This document shows, in pieces, positions 1 through 11,676 of a stretch of 11,676 nucleotides of DNA. The notes beneath the pieces were generated by a model. It was not told the origin of the DNA. It was given only the letters and a program-made list of their open reading frames with translations, and ran no database searches. Positions within the stretch are counted from its first letter, which is position 1. Each line of letters begins with the position of its first letter. Made by a program: the position numbers and the translations under genes. Origin of the DNA: an uncultured Cloacibacillus sp. (GTDB lineage Bacteria; Synergistota; Synergistia; Synergistales; Synergistaceae); contig URAG01000070.1 in the NCBI GenBank assembly GCA_900545755.1, positions 1 to 11,676 of the forward strand, given 5' to 3'.

Positions 1-3000
1 TCATCGCGAAGCTCATACCAGACCGCGGTGCATGGATAGAATTCGACCTTGCGGCGGGCGACGTGCTCTCCGTCAAGATAGACAACCGCAAAAAAATCCC
101 CGTCACACAGATGCTCCGCGCCCTCGGCGTGCAGACCACGGACGAGATGATACACCTCTTCGACGGCAAGGAAGTTGAAAAAGACCTCGTCGACGACGAC
201 GTACGCGGAATGCTGCTCGCTGAGGACATAATCTCCCCGGACGGCGCCGGCACAGTCGAGATACGCAAAAACACGCGCCTTACAAAGGAACACATGGAGG
301 TGCTCTGGAACCACGGGCGCACCAAAGTCTGGGTCTGGGACATAGACCCGTCGCTCGCCGTGACCATCGAGCGCGACAACACCAACACGCCCGACGAAGC
401 CATGCTCGAGCTCTTCCGCAAACTGCGCCCGAACGAACCGGCGCGCATGGAAAACGCGCGCGAATACATATCGAGTATATTCTTCGATCCGCGGCGCTAC
501 AACCTCGGCCGCGTCGGGCGCTATAAGATCAACCGCAGGCTTCAGCTTGACATAGCGAGCAGCGAGCGCCTGCTTACAGTTACCGATGTCGTCGCGATAG
601 TCAAGGGACTCATCCGCCTGCGCGACGGCAACGAGCATATGGACGACATCGACCATCTAGGGAACCGCCGCGTGCGCGCGGTCGGCGAGCTGCTTCAGAA
701 CCAGGTGCGTATCGGCCTGCTCCGTATGGAGCGCATCGCGCGCGAGCGCATGACGACGACGCCGGATCTCGCGACCGCTATGGCGAAGGATCTCATCAAC
801 GTCCGCCCAATTTCCGCGGCGCTCCGCGAGTTCTTCGGCTCCGGCCAGCTATCGCAGTTCATGGACCAGACGAACCCGCTCGCGGAACTCACGCACCGCC
901 GCCGCCTCTCGGCGCTCGGCCCCGGGGGCCTGTCGCGCGAACGCGCTGGATTTGAAGCGCGCGACGTCCACCACACGCACTATGGACGCGTCTGCCCGAT
1001 AGAAACCCCTGAAGGACCGAACATCGGGCTTGTCACCTCGCTTGCGACCTTTGCGCGCATCAACGAATACGGCTTCCTCGTCTGCCCGCGCCGCAAGGTT
1101 GTCGACGGACAGGTCACAGACGAGATCATTTATCTCTCCGCCGACGAAGAAGACGAATACTACGTCGGACGCGCAGACCTCCCGATGGACGACGAAGGTC
1201 GCATCATCCCGTCCTCCACAGGCGGCGTCTATGTCCGTCACCAGGACAATACCATAGAGATCGACCCGAAAGAGCTTGACTACCTCGACATATCGCCGAA
1301 GCAGATAGTCTCCATCTCGACTGCGCTCATCCCATTCCTTGAGCACGACGACGCCAACCGCGCGCTTATGGGCTCCAACATGCAGCGCCAGGCCGTCCCG
1401 CTCGTATTTCCCGACTCGCCGGTCGTCGGCACGGGCATCGAGCACCGCATAGCGAAAGACTCCGGCTCATGCGTCGTATCGCGCCGCGCCGGAACAGTCA
1501 CCTACGTCGATGCCGATAGGATAGAGATAAAGACCGACGACGGCGGCTATGACGAATACCGTATGCAGAAGTTCCGCCGCTCGAACCAGGGCACTGCTAT
1601 ACACCAGCGCCCGATAGTCTCGCACGGCCAGCATGTCGACGCCAGCGAGATAATCGGCGACGGCCAGGCCTGCGACCAGGGAGAGCTCGCGCTTGGACGC
1701 AACGTCCTCGTCGCCTTCGTCTCGTGGGAGGGCTATAACTTCGAAGACGCCATCCTGCTCTCGCAGCGGCTCGTAAAAGAGGACTTCTACACCTCGATAC
1801 ATATAGAAGAATATGAAGTTGAGGCGCGCGACACGAAGCTCGGCCCTGAAGAGATTTCGCGCGACATCCCGAACGTCGGCGAAGACGCGCTGAAAAACCT
1901 CGACGAAGACGGCATCGTGCGCATCGGAGCCGAAGTCAAGGCCGGCGACATACTAGTCGGAAAGGTCACGCCGAAGGGAGAGTCCGACCAGTCGCCTGAA
2001 GAAAAACTTCTGCGCGCGATATTCGGCGAAAAGGCGCGCGAAGTCCGCGACACATCGCTGCGCGTCCCGCACGGCGAAGGCGGCAAAGTAGTCGAAATAA
2101 AGCGCCTCTCTCGCGAAAAGAACAGCGAAGACTTGAGCGCTGGAGTAAACGAAGTCGTCAAGGTTTATGTCGCCCAGTTCCGTAAAATCACGGAAGGCGA
2201 CAAGATGGCGGGCCGCCACGGCAACAAGGGCGTCGTCTCGCGCATCATGGCCGAAGAAGACATGCCCTACCTCTCCGACGGTACGCCGGTCGACGTCGTC
2301 CTCAACCCGCTCGGCGTCCCGAGCCGTATGAACCTTGGACAGGTTCTCGAAACGATGCTCGGCTTCGTTGCGAGAGAGAACGGCTACAAAGTCGTCACAC
2401 CGGTCTTCGAATCCGTAACATCGGAAGACATCGCCTCCGACATCAAGAAAATCCAGGAGACGAAGTACCCCGAGATGCGTGACGACTGCAAGATAACGAT
2501 ATACGATGGACGTACAGGCGAGCCGATGGCCAACAAGGTCATGGTCGGCGTCATGTACATGCTGAAATTGATACACCTTGTAGATGACAAGATCCACGCG
2601 CGCTCGATAGGGCCGTACAGCCTTATCACCCAGCAGCCGCTTGGCGGTAAAACGCAGTTTGGAGGACAGCGTTTCGGAGAAATGGAAGTCTGGGCGCTCG
2701 AAGGCTACGGCGCTGCTCACATGCTCCAGGAAATGCTCACAGTCAAGTCCGACGACATTCGCGGACGCCTCAAGACCTACGAGCGCATCGTCAAGGGCGA
2801 GAACCTCACGAAGCCTGGCGTGCCAGAGTCCTTCCGCGTCCTTATCAAGGAACTCCAGGGGCTCGCGCTTGACGTCGAAATTATGTACGCAGACGGCACT
2901 TTCGGAGAGCTTGTGCTAAGCGACGATGAAGAGAAAGGCCAGCGCCGCGTATCGTTCAAGCCCGACGCGACCGTCGACGACATCGACGCGGCGTTCCTCA

Positions 3001-3187
3001 GCGACGCAGACGCAGTCTCTAAGGGACGCGAAACTGGCGGCGGCATAGACGATCTGTTCCACGAAGGTGCTGCGGAGTACAGCGGACTCGAACTGCATGA
3101 GACCGACGAAGAAAAAGAGGCTGCTGCGCTGAACGACGATCTGTTTGAAAGCGACACTGATACCGGTGACCAGGGGGATGAAGATTA

Positions 3188-3188
<1 letters not shown>
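1..3188 (+). CDS. rpoB: DNA-directed RNA polymerase subunit beta (5'-truncated by window edge)
   Basis: Beta forms one half of the RNA polymerase active-site cleft and binds rifampicin. The gene is open from the first full codon at position 3 ([15 protein letters not shown], the conserved start of the second lobe region), so the true start lies upstream; by comparison with E. coli roughly 170-190 residues are missing, and the first internal ATG/GTG should not be taken as the start. 1061 residues are visible. A single beta/beta'-module-like unit ([10 protein letters not shown]...KVWVWD) is at 213-341. The rifampicin region is at 840-920: [15 protein letters not shown], then [13 protein letters not shown], with the drug-contact Asp, His and Ser residues all wild type. 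GYNFEDAI (1731-1754) carries the Glu-Asp pair near the active site, and [12 protein letters not shown] (2196-2231) carries the catalytic-region lysines. The large insert of proteobacterial beta between the GGK...VEIKR and VKVYVAQF segments is absent. After the usual family end ([12 protein letters not shown]) there is an acidic tail of about 100 residues. The stop overlaps the rpoC start as TAATG. Confidence 0.98.
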
Positions 3189-8186
<4,998 letters not shown>

Positions 8187-8203
<17 letters not shown>

Positions 8204-8227
8204 CAAATCTGCGGTAGAATAATTTTT
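8187..8227 (+). terminator. Possible weak intrinsic terminator at the rpoC stop
   Basis: The 5' arm CTAC-CTT-CGCAGA (8187-8199) pairs with TCTGCG-GTAG (8208-8217): six plus four base pairs with a CTT bulge and an eight-base loop (8200-8207) that contains the rpoC stop codon. It is followed by AATAATTTTT (8218-8227). The U-run begins five bases after the stem, and the bulge weakens it, so termination is probably partial. The position between the two operons fits. Confidence 0.45.
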
Positions 8228-8228
8228 G

Positions 8229-8271
8229 CAGCGCAGAGCGCCGTGTTTATTGACACGTGCGCACTGCGCTG
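8229..8271 (+). repeat. Imperfect inverted repeat (16-bp hairpin) between rpoC and ybxF
   Basis: Outer stem CAGCGCAG (8229-8236) pairs with CTGCGCTG (8264-8271). After an A-A mismatch, GCGC (8238-8241) pairs with GCGC (8259-8262). T8258 is bulged, and CGTG (8242-8245) pairs with CACG (8254-8257). The loop is TTTATTGA (8246-8253). As read-through RNA it would be a strong hairpin but is followed by TTAATATATAT rather than a clean U-run, so it is a poor terminator by itself. It overlaps the promoter -35 element and spacer. Confidence 0.7.
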
Positions 8272-8278
8272 TTAATAT
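8250..8278 (+). promoter_or_regulatory. Sigma-70-type promoter for the str operon
   Basis: The -35 element TTGACA (8250-8255) is a perfect consensus. The spacer is exactly 17 bases, and the -10 hexamer TAATAT (8273-8278) matches the consensus at four of six positions. TG at 8270-8271 one base before it gives an extended -10. Transcription would start near 8285, leaving a leader of about 27 bases before the ybxF GTG. No comparable promoter was seen in the short gaps downstream, so it probably serves ybxF, rpsL, rpsG, fusA and tuf. Confidence 0.75.
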
Positions 8279-8299
8279 ATATCGGTGCGGCTGCGCACG

Positions 8300-8306
8300 G
8301 GAGGTG
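8300..8306 (+). promoter_or_regulatory. Ribosome binding site deciding the ybxF start
   Basis: GGAGGTG lies at 8300-8306, with the GGAGG core at 8300-8304 and seven bases between it and GTG at 8312. The in-frame GTG at 8285 lacks such a site and falls at the predicted transcription start, so 8312 is preferred. Confidence 0.85.
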
Positions 8307-8311
8307 TTCGT

Positions 8312-8560
8312 GTGCCTTTAAATGAATTATCCTCCTCGCCGAGAACGGCGGGCTTCAATAGCGTCATGAGAAGTCTGAAACGCGGAGAGGTGTTGAAGAT
8401 ATTTCTGGCGGACGACGCCGACGAGAAACTCGCAGGGGAAGTCAGAAGGGCTTCGGAAGAAGCTGGAACGCCTGTGGAACTTGCGGAAGATTCGGTGAAG
8501 TTAGGAAGAGCCTGCGTCGTATCACACAAAACAGCGGTCGCGGCGATTCTTAAAAAGTAG
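8312..8560 (+). CDS. ybxF: L7Ae/L30e-family kink-turn RNA-binding protein (YbxF-like)
   Basis: The product is a small 82-residue protein of the L7Ae/L30e/S12e/Gadd45 fold. Recognisable parts are the N-terminal GFNSVMRSLKRGEV helix region, the strand plus acidic turn KIFLADDADEKL (residues 29-40), a middle helix (EVRRASEEAGTPVEL), and the C-terminal LGRACVVSHKTAVAAIL, which matches the LG-K/R-A-C signature of Bacillus YbxF. Family knowledge: these proteins bind kink-turns in RNA, and in Bacillus ybxF sits at the same place, between rpoC and rpsL. Its exact role in the ribosome or on other RNAs is not settled. It is the first gene after the str promoter, which suggests co-expression with S12, S7, EF-G and EF-Tu. 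The start is a GTG chosen for its strong ribosome binding site; the gene is the family's normal length. Confidence 0.9.
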   Translation: MPLNELSSSPRTAGFNSVMRSLKRGEVLKIFLADDADEKLAGEVRRASEEAGTPVELAEDSVKLGRACVVSHKTAVAAILKK

Positions 8561-8575
8561 AACAATTAGTATGAG

Positions 8576-8583
8576 AAGGAGGG
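8576..8583 (+). promoter_or_regulatory. Ribosome binding site for the TTG start of rpsL
   Basis: AAGGAGGG (8576-8583) is a near-perfect Shine-Dalgarno sequence, with the GGAGG core ending at 8582, seven bases before TTG at 8590. It supports a TTG start, giving the conserved N-terminus MPTISQLIR. The ATG at 8571 is out of frame. Confidence 0.85.
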
Positions 8584-8589
8584 AGCCAT

Positions 8590-8961
8590 TTGCCAACAAT
8601 TAGTCAGCTTATTCGTACGGGCAGAGAAGAAAAGAGACGCCGTTCAAGCGCGCCTGCACTCCAGGAGAACCCACAGCGCCGCGGCGTATGCACCCGCGTT
8701 TATACGGTTACGCCGAAGAAGCCAAACTCGGCTCTTCGTAAAGTCGCGCGTGTCCGTCTTACGAACGGTATAGAGGTTACTGCCTATATTCCCGGCGTAG
8801 GGCACAATCTTCAGGAACACTCTGTTGTGCTTGTTCGCGGCGGTCGTGTAAAGGACCTGCCGGGTGTCCGTTATCACATAATCAGAGGTACGCTTGACTG
8901 CGGTGGAGTTGAAAACCGCCGTCAGAGCCGCTCACTTTATGGTGCGCGCCGACCGAAATAG
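8590..8961 (+). CDS. rpsL: 30S ribosomal protein S12
   Basis: S12 sits at the decoding centre of the small subunit and affects accuracy and streptomycin response. The 123-residue product is full length for the family. The conserved core [21 protein letters not shown] (residues 31-51) carries lysines 43 and 44, and [12 protein letters not shown] (85-96) carries K88, D89 and P91; these are the sites where streptomycin-resistance changes usually occur, and all are wild type. D89 is the aspartate methylthiolated in many bacteria. The C-terminus ends [11 protein letters not shown] as usual. It starts with TTG, 29 bases after the ybxF stop, behind a strong ribosome binding site. The spacer to rpsG is only 31 bases. 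Confidence 0.98.
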   Translation: MPTISQLIRTGREEKRRRSSAPALQENPQRRGVCTRVYTVTPKKPNSALRKVARVRLTNGIEVTAYIPGVGHNLQEHSVVLVRGGRVKDLPGVRYHIIRGTLDCGGVENRRQSRSLYGARRPK

Positions 8962-8992
8962 TTTTTTGGAATTTTAGTGGAGGTAGTTATTT

Positions 8993-9463
8993 ATGCCGCG
9001 TAAGGGTCATGTAAAGAAACGTATAACGCCGCCCGATTCCATCTATGGAAGCGCATCTGTGACGAAGTTCATTAACTGTCTTATGATGGGCGGAAAGAAA
9101 AGTACTGCAGAGCGTATTTTCTATGGTGCACTGGAATTGGCTGGGGGCCGGCTCAACATGGAGCCCGGCGAGGTTTTTGAAAAAGCGATGGCGAACGTCC
9201 GTCCTCTAGTTGAGGTTCGTCCGAGACGAGTCGGCGGTGCCACGTATCAGGTTCCCGTCGAGGTAAAGCCCGACAGAGCCCAGGCGCTCGCGATTAGATG
9301 GATAATCAGCTACTCGCGCTCGCGCAAGGGAATACCGATGGTCGAGCGTCTTGCTAGAGAGTTTGGCGATGCGTGCAAGGGTGAAGGCGGTTCTGTCAAG
9401 AAACGCGAAGATACTCACCGCATGGCGGAAGCCAACCGCGCGTTTGCTCACTACCGTTGGTAG
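8993..9463 (+). CDS. rpsG: 30S ribosomal protein S7
   Basis: S7 nucleates assembly of the 3' domain (head) of 16S rRNA and lies near the E site. The product has 156 residues, normal for bacterial S7. Visible signatures are MPRKGHVKKR at the N-terminus, VTKFINCLMMGGKKSTAERIFYGAL split over residues about 23-47, the beta-hairpin region VRPRRVGGATYQVPVEV (about 75-91), and the C-terminal KKREDTHRMAEANRAFAHYRW. GGAGG at 8979-8983 is nine bases before the ATG. It lies between rpsL (31-base gap) and fusA (40-base gap) in the str operon. In E. coli S7 represses this operon by binding the longer rpsL-rpsG spacer; the short spacer here makes the same arrangement unlikely. Confidence 0.98.
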   Translation: MPRKGHVKKRITPPDSIYGSASVTKFINCLMMGGKKSTAERIFYGALELAGGRLNMEPGEVFEKAMANVRPLVEVRPRRVGGATYQVPVEVKPDRAQALAIRWIISYSRSRKGIPMVERLAREFGDACKGEGGSVKKREDTHRMAEANRAFAHYRW

Positions 9464-9490
9464 TGAAGACAATAAATTCTAATTTGGTTT

Positions 9491-9497
9491 GGTGGTG
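9491..9497 (+). promoter_or_regulatory. Weak ribosome binding site for fusA
   Basis: GGTGGTG (9491-9497) is six bases before ATG 9504. It only partly matches the anti-Shine-Dalgarno sequence, unlike the strong GGAGG sites of the neighbours. Several in-frame TTG and GTG codons (9489, 9492, 9495, 9498) also precede the ATG and lack better sites. Confidence 0.5.
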
Positions 9498-9503
9498 TTG
9501 ACG

Positions 9504-11570
9504 ATGCAGGGCATCGATTTAAGCAAAGTGCGCAATATAGGAATAGCTGCGCATATAGATGCGGGTAAGACGACGACTACAGAGCGTATCTTGTTCTATA
9601 CCGGCCGTAAACACAAGCTCGGCGAGACGCATGAAGGCGCCGCTACGATGGACTGGATGGAGCAGGAGCGCGAACGTGGCATTACCATTACTTCGGCCGC
9701 TACTACCTGTTTCTGGCACGATTGCCTGATCAATATCATTGATACGCCCGGGCACGTGGACTTTACCGTAGAAGTCGAGCGTTCCATGCGCGTTCTCGAC
9801 GGTGCCGTTTCGGTGTTCTGCGCCGTAGGCGGAGTTGAGCCGCAGTCCGAGACCGTATGGCGTCAGGCTGATAAGTACGGAGTGCCCAGGATAGCGTTCG
9901 TCAACAAAATGGACAGAGTTGGCGCTGATTTCTCCGCAGTTGTAGACCAGATGCGCAAACGTCTCGGAGCCAAGGCCGTACCCATTCAGCTCCCGATAGG
10001 GGTCGAAGACGGCTTTACCGGCATGGTCGACCTCGTCAACTACAAAGCCGTCATTTACGACGATACTCTTGGCACGGCCTTCCATAGCGCGGAGATTCCT
10101 CCGCAGCTTGAGGAGGAGGCGGCCCTCGCGAGAATGGAAATGCTTGAGATGCTGGCCGACTACGACGACGAGATGATGGAGATGTACCTCGAAGGCAAAG
10201 ACATCCCTGTCGAGCTCATCAAGAAAGTCATCAGAAAGGCCACGATAAGCCTCGATATCGTTCCAGTTATGTGCGGTTCTGCATTTAAGAACAAGGGAGT
10301 TCAACCGCTTCTTGACGCTGTCGTTGAATACCTGCCGAGCCCGCTCGATATGCCACATGTCATGGGGGTCGACCCAGACGACACATCGAAGACTATAGAA
10401 ATTAAGGCAGACGCTAATGAGCCTTTTGCAGCGCTCGCTTTTAAAATTATGGTCGACCCGTTTGTAGGACGTCTCGCGTTCTGCCGCATCTACTCCGGTA
10501 CAATAGAGAACGGGATGTCCATCTACAACACTAACACAAGACGCCGCGAAAGAATCGGACGCATTCTTCGTATGCACGCTAATAAGCGTGAGGAGATGGA
10601 TAGTGCGCAGGCTGGACTCATTGTCGCCATTCCTGGCCTCAAACAGGTACGTACTGGTGACACGCTATGTGACGAAAGACGTCCGGTCCTTCTTGAAAAC
10701 CTTGTGTTCCCTGAGCCCGTCATCTCACTTTCTGTTGAGCCTATGAGTAAGGCGGATCAAATTAAACTTGCTAAAGGGCTTGAAGCGCTTTCGGAAGAAG
10801 ATCCAACCTTCCGCGTCTCCGTCAATGAAGATACCGGTCAGACGCTCATCAGCGGTATGGGAGAACTCCACCTTGAGATTATCGTAGACCGCCTCCGCAG
10901 GGAGTTCAATGTTGAAGTCAAGGTTGGGCGTCCTCAGGTCGCTTATCGTGAGGCTATACGAAAACCGGCGAGAGCCCAGGGAAAGTTCGTCAGACAGTCC
11001 GGGGGTAAGGGCCAGTACGGTGACGTTGTACTTGAGATCGAGCCTCTCGAAGATGGCAAAGGCTTCGAGTGGGAAGATAAGATCATTGGTGGCGTAGTCC
11101 CGAAGGAATACATTCCCGCTGCTCAGAAGGGCGTTGAAGACGCCCTTAACAACGGCGTACTCGGCGGCTATCCTGTCATCGGTATAAAAGTCGCCCTTGT
11201 TGATGGAAGTTACCACGAAGTCGACAGCTCCGAAATGGCTTTCCGTATTGCTGGTTCAATGGCAATAAAAGAAGCTCTTAAAAAAGCAGACCCAGTTCTT
11301 ATGGAGCCTGTCATGAACGTTGAAGTCGTCGTTCCTGAAGAATACATGGGAGACGTCATCGGCGATCTTTCGTCGCGCCGCGGTAGGGTTGTAGAGATGG
11401 GCGTACGCGCTAACGCGCGCATTGTTAAGGCTTTCGTTCCGCTCGCGGAGATGTTTGGTTACGCGACCGATCTTAGAAGCAAAACTTCTGGTCGTGCCTC
11501 GTATACCATGAGCTTCGACCATTACGAAGAAGTGCCTCGCAATGTAGCCGAAGAGCTGCTGAAAGCGTAG
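9504..11570 (+). CDS. fusA: Elongation factor G
   Basis: EF-G is the GTPase that drives ribosomal translocation and, with the recycling factor, splits ribosomes. From ATG 9504 it has 688 residues, a typical length. GTPase motifs: G1 AHIDAGKT (16-23), switch [12 protein letters not shown] (58-68), G3 DTPGH (80-84), G4 NKMD (134-137) and G5 GSA (258-260). Domain III shows [22 protein letters not shown] split around 10793-10856. Domain IV shows [16 protein letters not shown] and the tip segment [14 protein letters not shown], and domain V ends RGRVVEMG...[16 protein letters not shown]. These, and its place between rpsG and tuf, indicate the main EF-G and not a paralogue. The ATG is preferred over four upstream in-frame TTG/GTG codons because it gives the family's usual N-terminus just before VRNIGI; the ribosome binding site is weak. 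Arginine CGT and other T-ending codons appear more often than in rpoB and rpoC, as expected for a very highly expressed gene. Confidence 0.97.
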   Translation: MQGIDLSKVRNIGIAAHIDAGKTTTTERILFYTGRKHKLGETHEGAATMDWMEQERERGITITSAATTCFWHDCLINIIDTPGHVDFTVEVERSMRVLDGAVSVFCAVGGVEPQSETVWRQADKYGVPRIAFVNKMDRVGADFSAVVDQMRKRLGAKAVPIQLPIGVEDGFTGMVDLVNYKAVIYDDTLGTAFHSAEIPPQLEEEAALARMEMLEMLADYDDEMMEMYLEGKDIPVELIKKVIRKATISLDIVPVMCGSAFKNKGVQPLLDAVVEYLPSPLDMPHVMGVDPDDTSKTIEIKADANEPFAALAFKIMVDPFVGRLAFCRIYSGTIENGMSIYNTNTRRRERIGRILRMHANKREEMDSAQAGLIVAIPGLKQVRTGDTLCDERRPVLLENLVFPEPVISLSVEPMSKADQIKLAKGLEALSEEDPTFRVSVNEDTGQTLISGMGELHLEIIVDRLRREFNVEVKVGRPQVAYREAIRKPARAQGKFVRQSGGKGQYGDVVLEIEPLEDGKGFEWEDKIIGGVVPKEYIPAAQKGVEDALNNGVLGGYPVIGIKVALVDGSYHEVDSSEMAFRIAGSMAIKEALKKADPVLMEPVMNVEVVVPEEYMGDVIGDLSSRRGRVVEMGVRANARIVKAFVPLAEMFGYATDLRSKTSGRASYTMSFDHYEEVPRNVAEELLKA

Positions 11571-11586
11571 GCTTAAGAATCATCAG

Positions 11587-11593
11587 AGGAGGT
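11587..11593 (+). promoter_or_regulatory. Ribosome binding site for tuf
   Basis: AGGAGGT (11587-11593), part of AGAGGAGGTAAG, is a strong Shine-Dalgarno sequence. The gap from GGAGG to ATG 11604 is eleven bases, longer than for the other genes here, but no nearer in-frame start fits. Confidence 0.8.
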
Positions 11594-11603
11594 AAGACTA
11601 GTT

Positions 11604-11676
11604 ATGGCAAAGGAACATTTTGTACGTAATAAGCCGCATCTTAACATAGGTACGATAGGGCATATCGACCACGGCA
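11604..11676 (+). CDS. tuf: Elongation factor Tu (3'-truncated by window edge)
   Basis: EF-Tu delivers aminoacyl-tRNA to the ribosome as a GTP complex. Only 24 codons are present: [20 protein letters not shown], then IDHG. This is the standard EF-Tu N-terminus, ending inside the G1 loop GHIDHGKT (usually GHVDHGKT). It starts 33 bases after the fusA stop, as the last known gene of the classical str operon. Nothing can be said about the rest of the gene. Confidence 0.95.
   Translation, partial: MAKEHFVRNKPHLNIGTIGHIDHG

Noticed and set aside
840..920. Rifampicin-resistance change in rpoB, or streptomycin-resistance change in rpsL.
   Set aside because: The key Asp, His and Ser of the rifampicin region and K43, K88 and P91 of S12 are all the wild-type residues.
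8285..8311. Upstream GTG start at 8285 for the L7Ae-family gene.
   Set aside because: It coincides with the expected transcription start and has no ribosome binding site; GTG 8312 has an excellent one and gives the usual family length.
8940..8975. Terminator at the end of rpsL because of TTTTTT after the stop.
   Set aside because: The upstream GGTGCGCGCCGACC makes only a poor three-base stem, and the gene continues directly into rpsG.

Overview
This is a core housekeeping window from a bacterium. It carries the end of the rpoBC operon followed by the start of the str (streptomycin) operon, all on the + strand. In order: RNA polymerase beta (rpoB, 5' end outside the window), beta' (rpoC), a small L7Ae/YbxF-type kink-turn binding protein, ribosomal proteins S12 (rpsL) and S7 (rpsG), elongation factor G (fusA), and the first 24 codons of EF-Tu (tuf, cut by the window end). 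The order rpoB-rpoC-ybxF-rpsL-rpsG-fusA-tuf is the one known from Bacillus and many other non-proteobacterial lineages. No mobile element, CRISPR array, tRNA, rRNA or foreign gene is visible.

Organism: the proteins are clearly bacterial, and the L7Ae gene between rpoC and rpsL argues against Enterobacteria. Beta' is unusually long (1671 residues, against about 1200 in Bacillus and about 1400 in E. coli). It has a large insert in the N-terminal clamp and another near the C-terminus, but no insert in the trigger loop. The GC-rich coding sequence with frequent ATA isoleucine codons and this beta' layout fit Synergistota (for example Cloacibacillus-like). That is a judgement from memory, held with moderate to low confidence.

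Layout: positions 1-3188 are rpoB, which overlaps rpoC by one base (TAATG). rpoC ends at 8203. The 108-base gap 8204-8311 is the only real regulatory region. It holds a probable weak terminator overlapping the rpoC stop, then a 16-bp imperfect hairpin, and a very good sigma-70-type promoter (TTGACA, 17-base spacer, TGn extended -10, TAATAT) whose -35 element sits at the hairpin loop. This promoter should drive ybxF-rpsL-rpsG-fusA-tuf. All later gaps are 29-40 bases long and contain ribosome binding sites.

How the genes work together: beta and beta' form the catalytic core of RNA polymerase. S12 and S7 are 30S proteins at the decoding centre and the mRNA exit/E-site region. EF-G and EF-Tu are the two elongation GTPases. 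The window therefore encodes central parts of transcription and translation elongation.

I found no undescribed multi-gene system. The most interesting signals lie inside rpoC. The clamp insert looks like a five-fold tandem array of about 40-residue units whose last unit is the conserved beta' segment. The C-terminal insert contains about four units resembling the conserved motif just before the second zinc site. Both inserts may have grown by internal duplication of neighbouring beta' modules.
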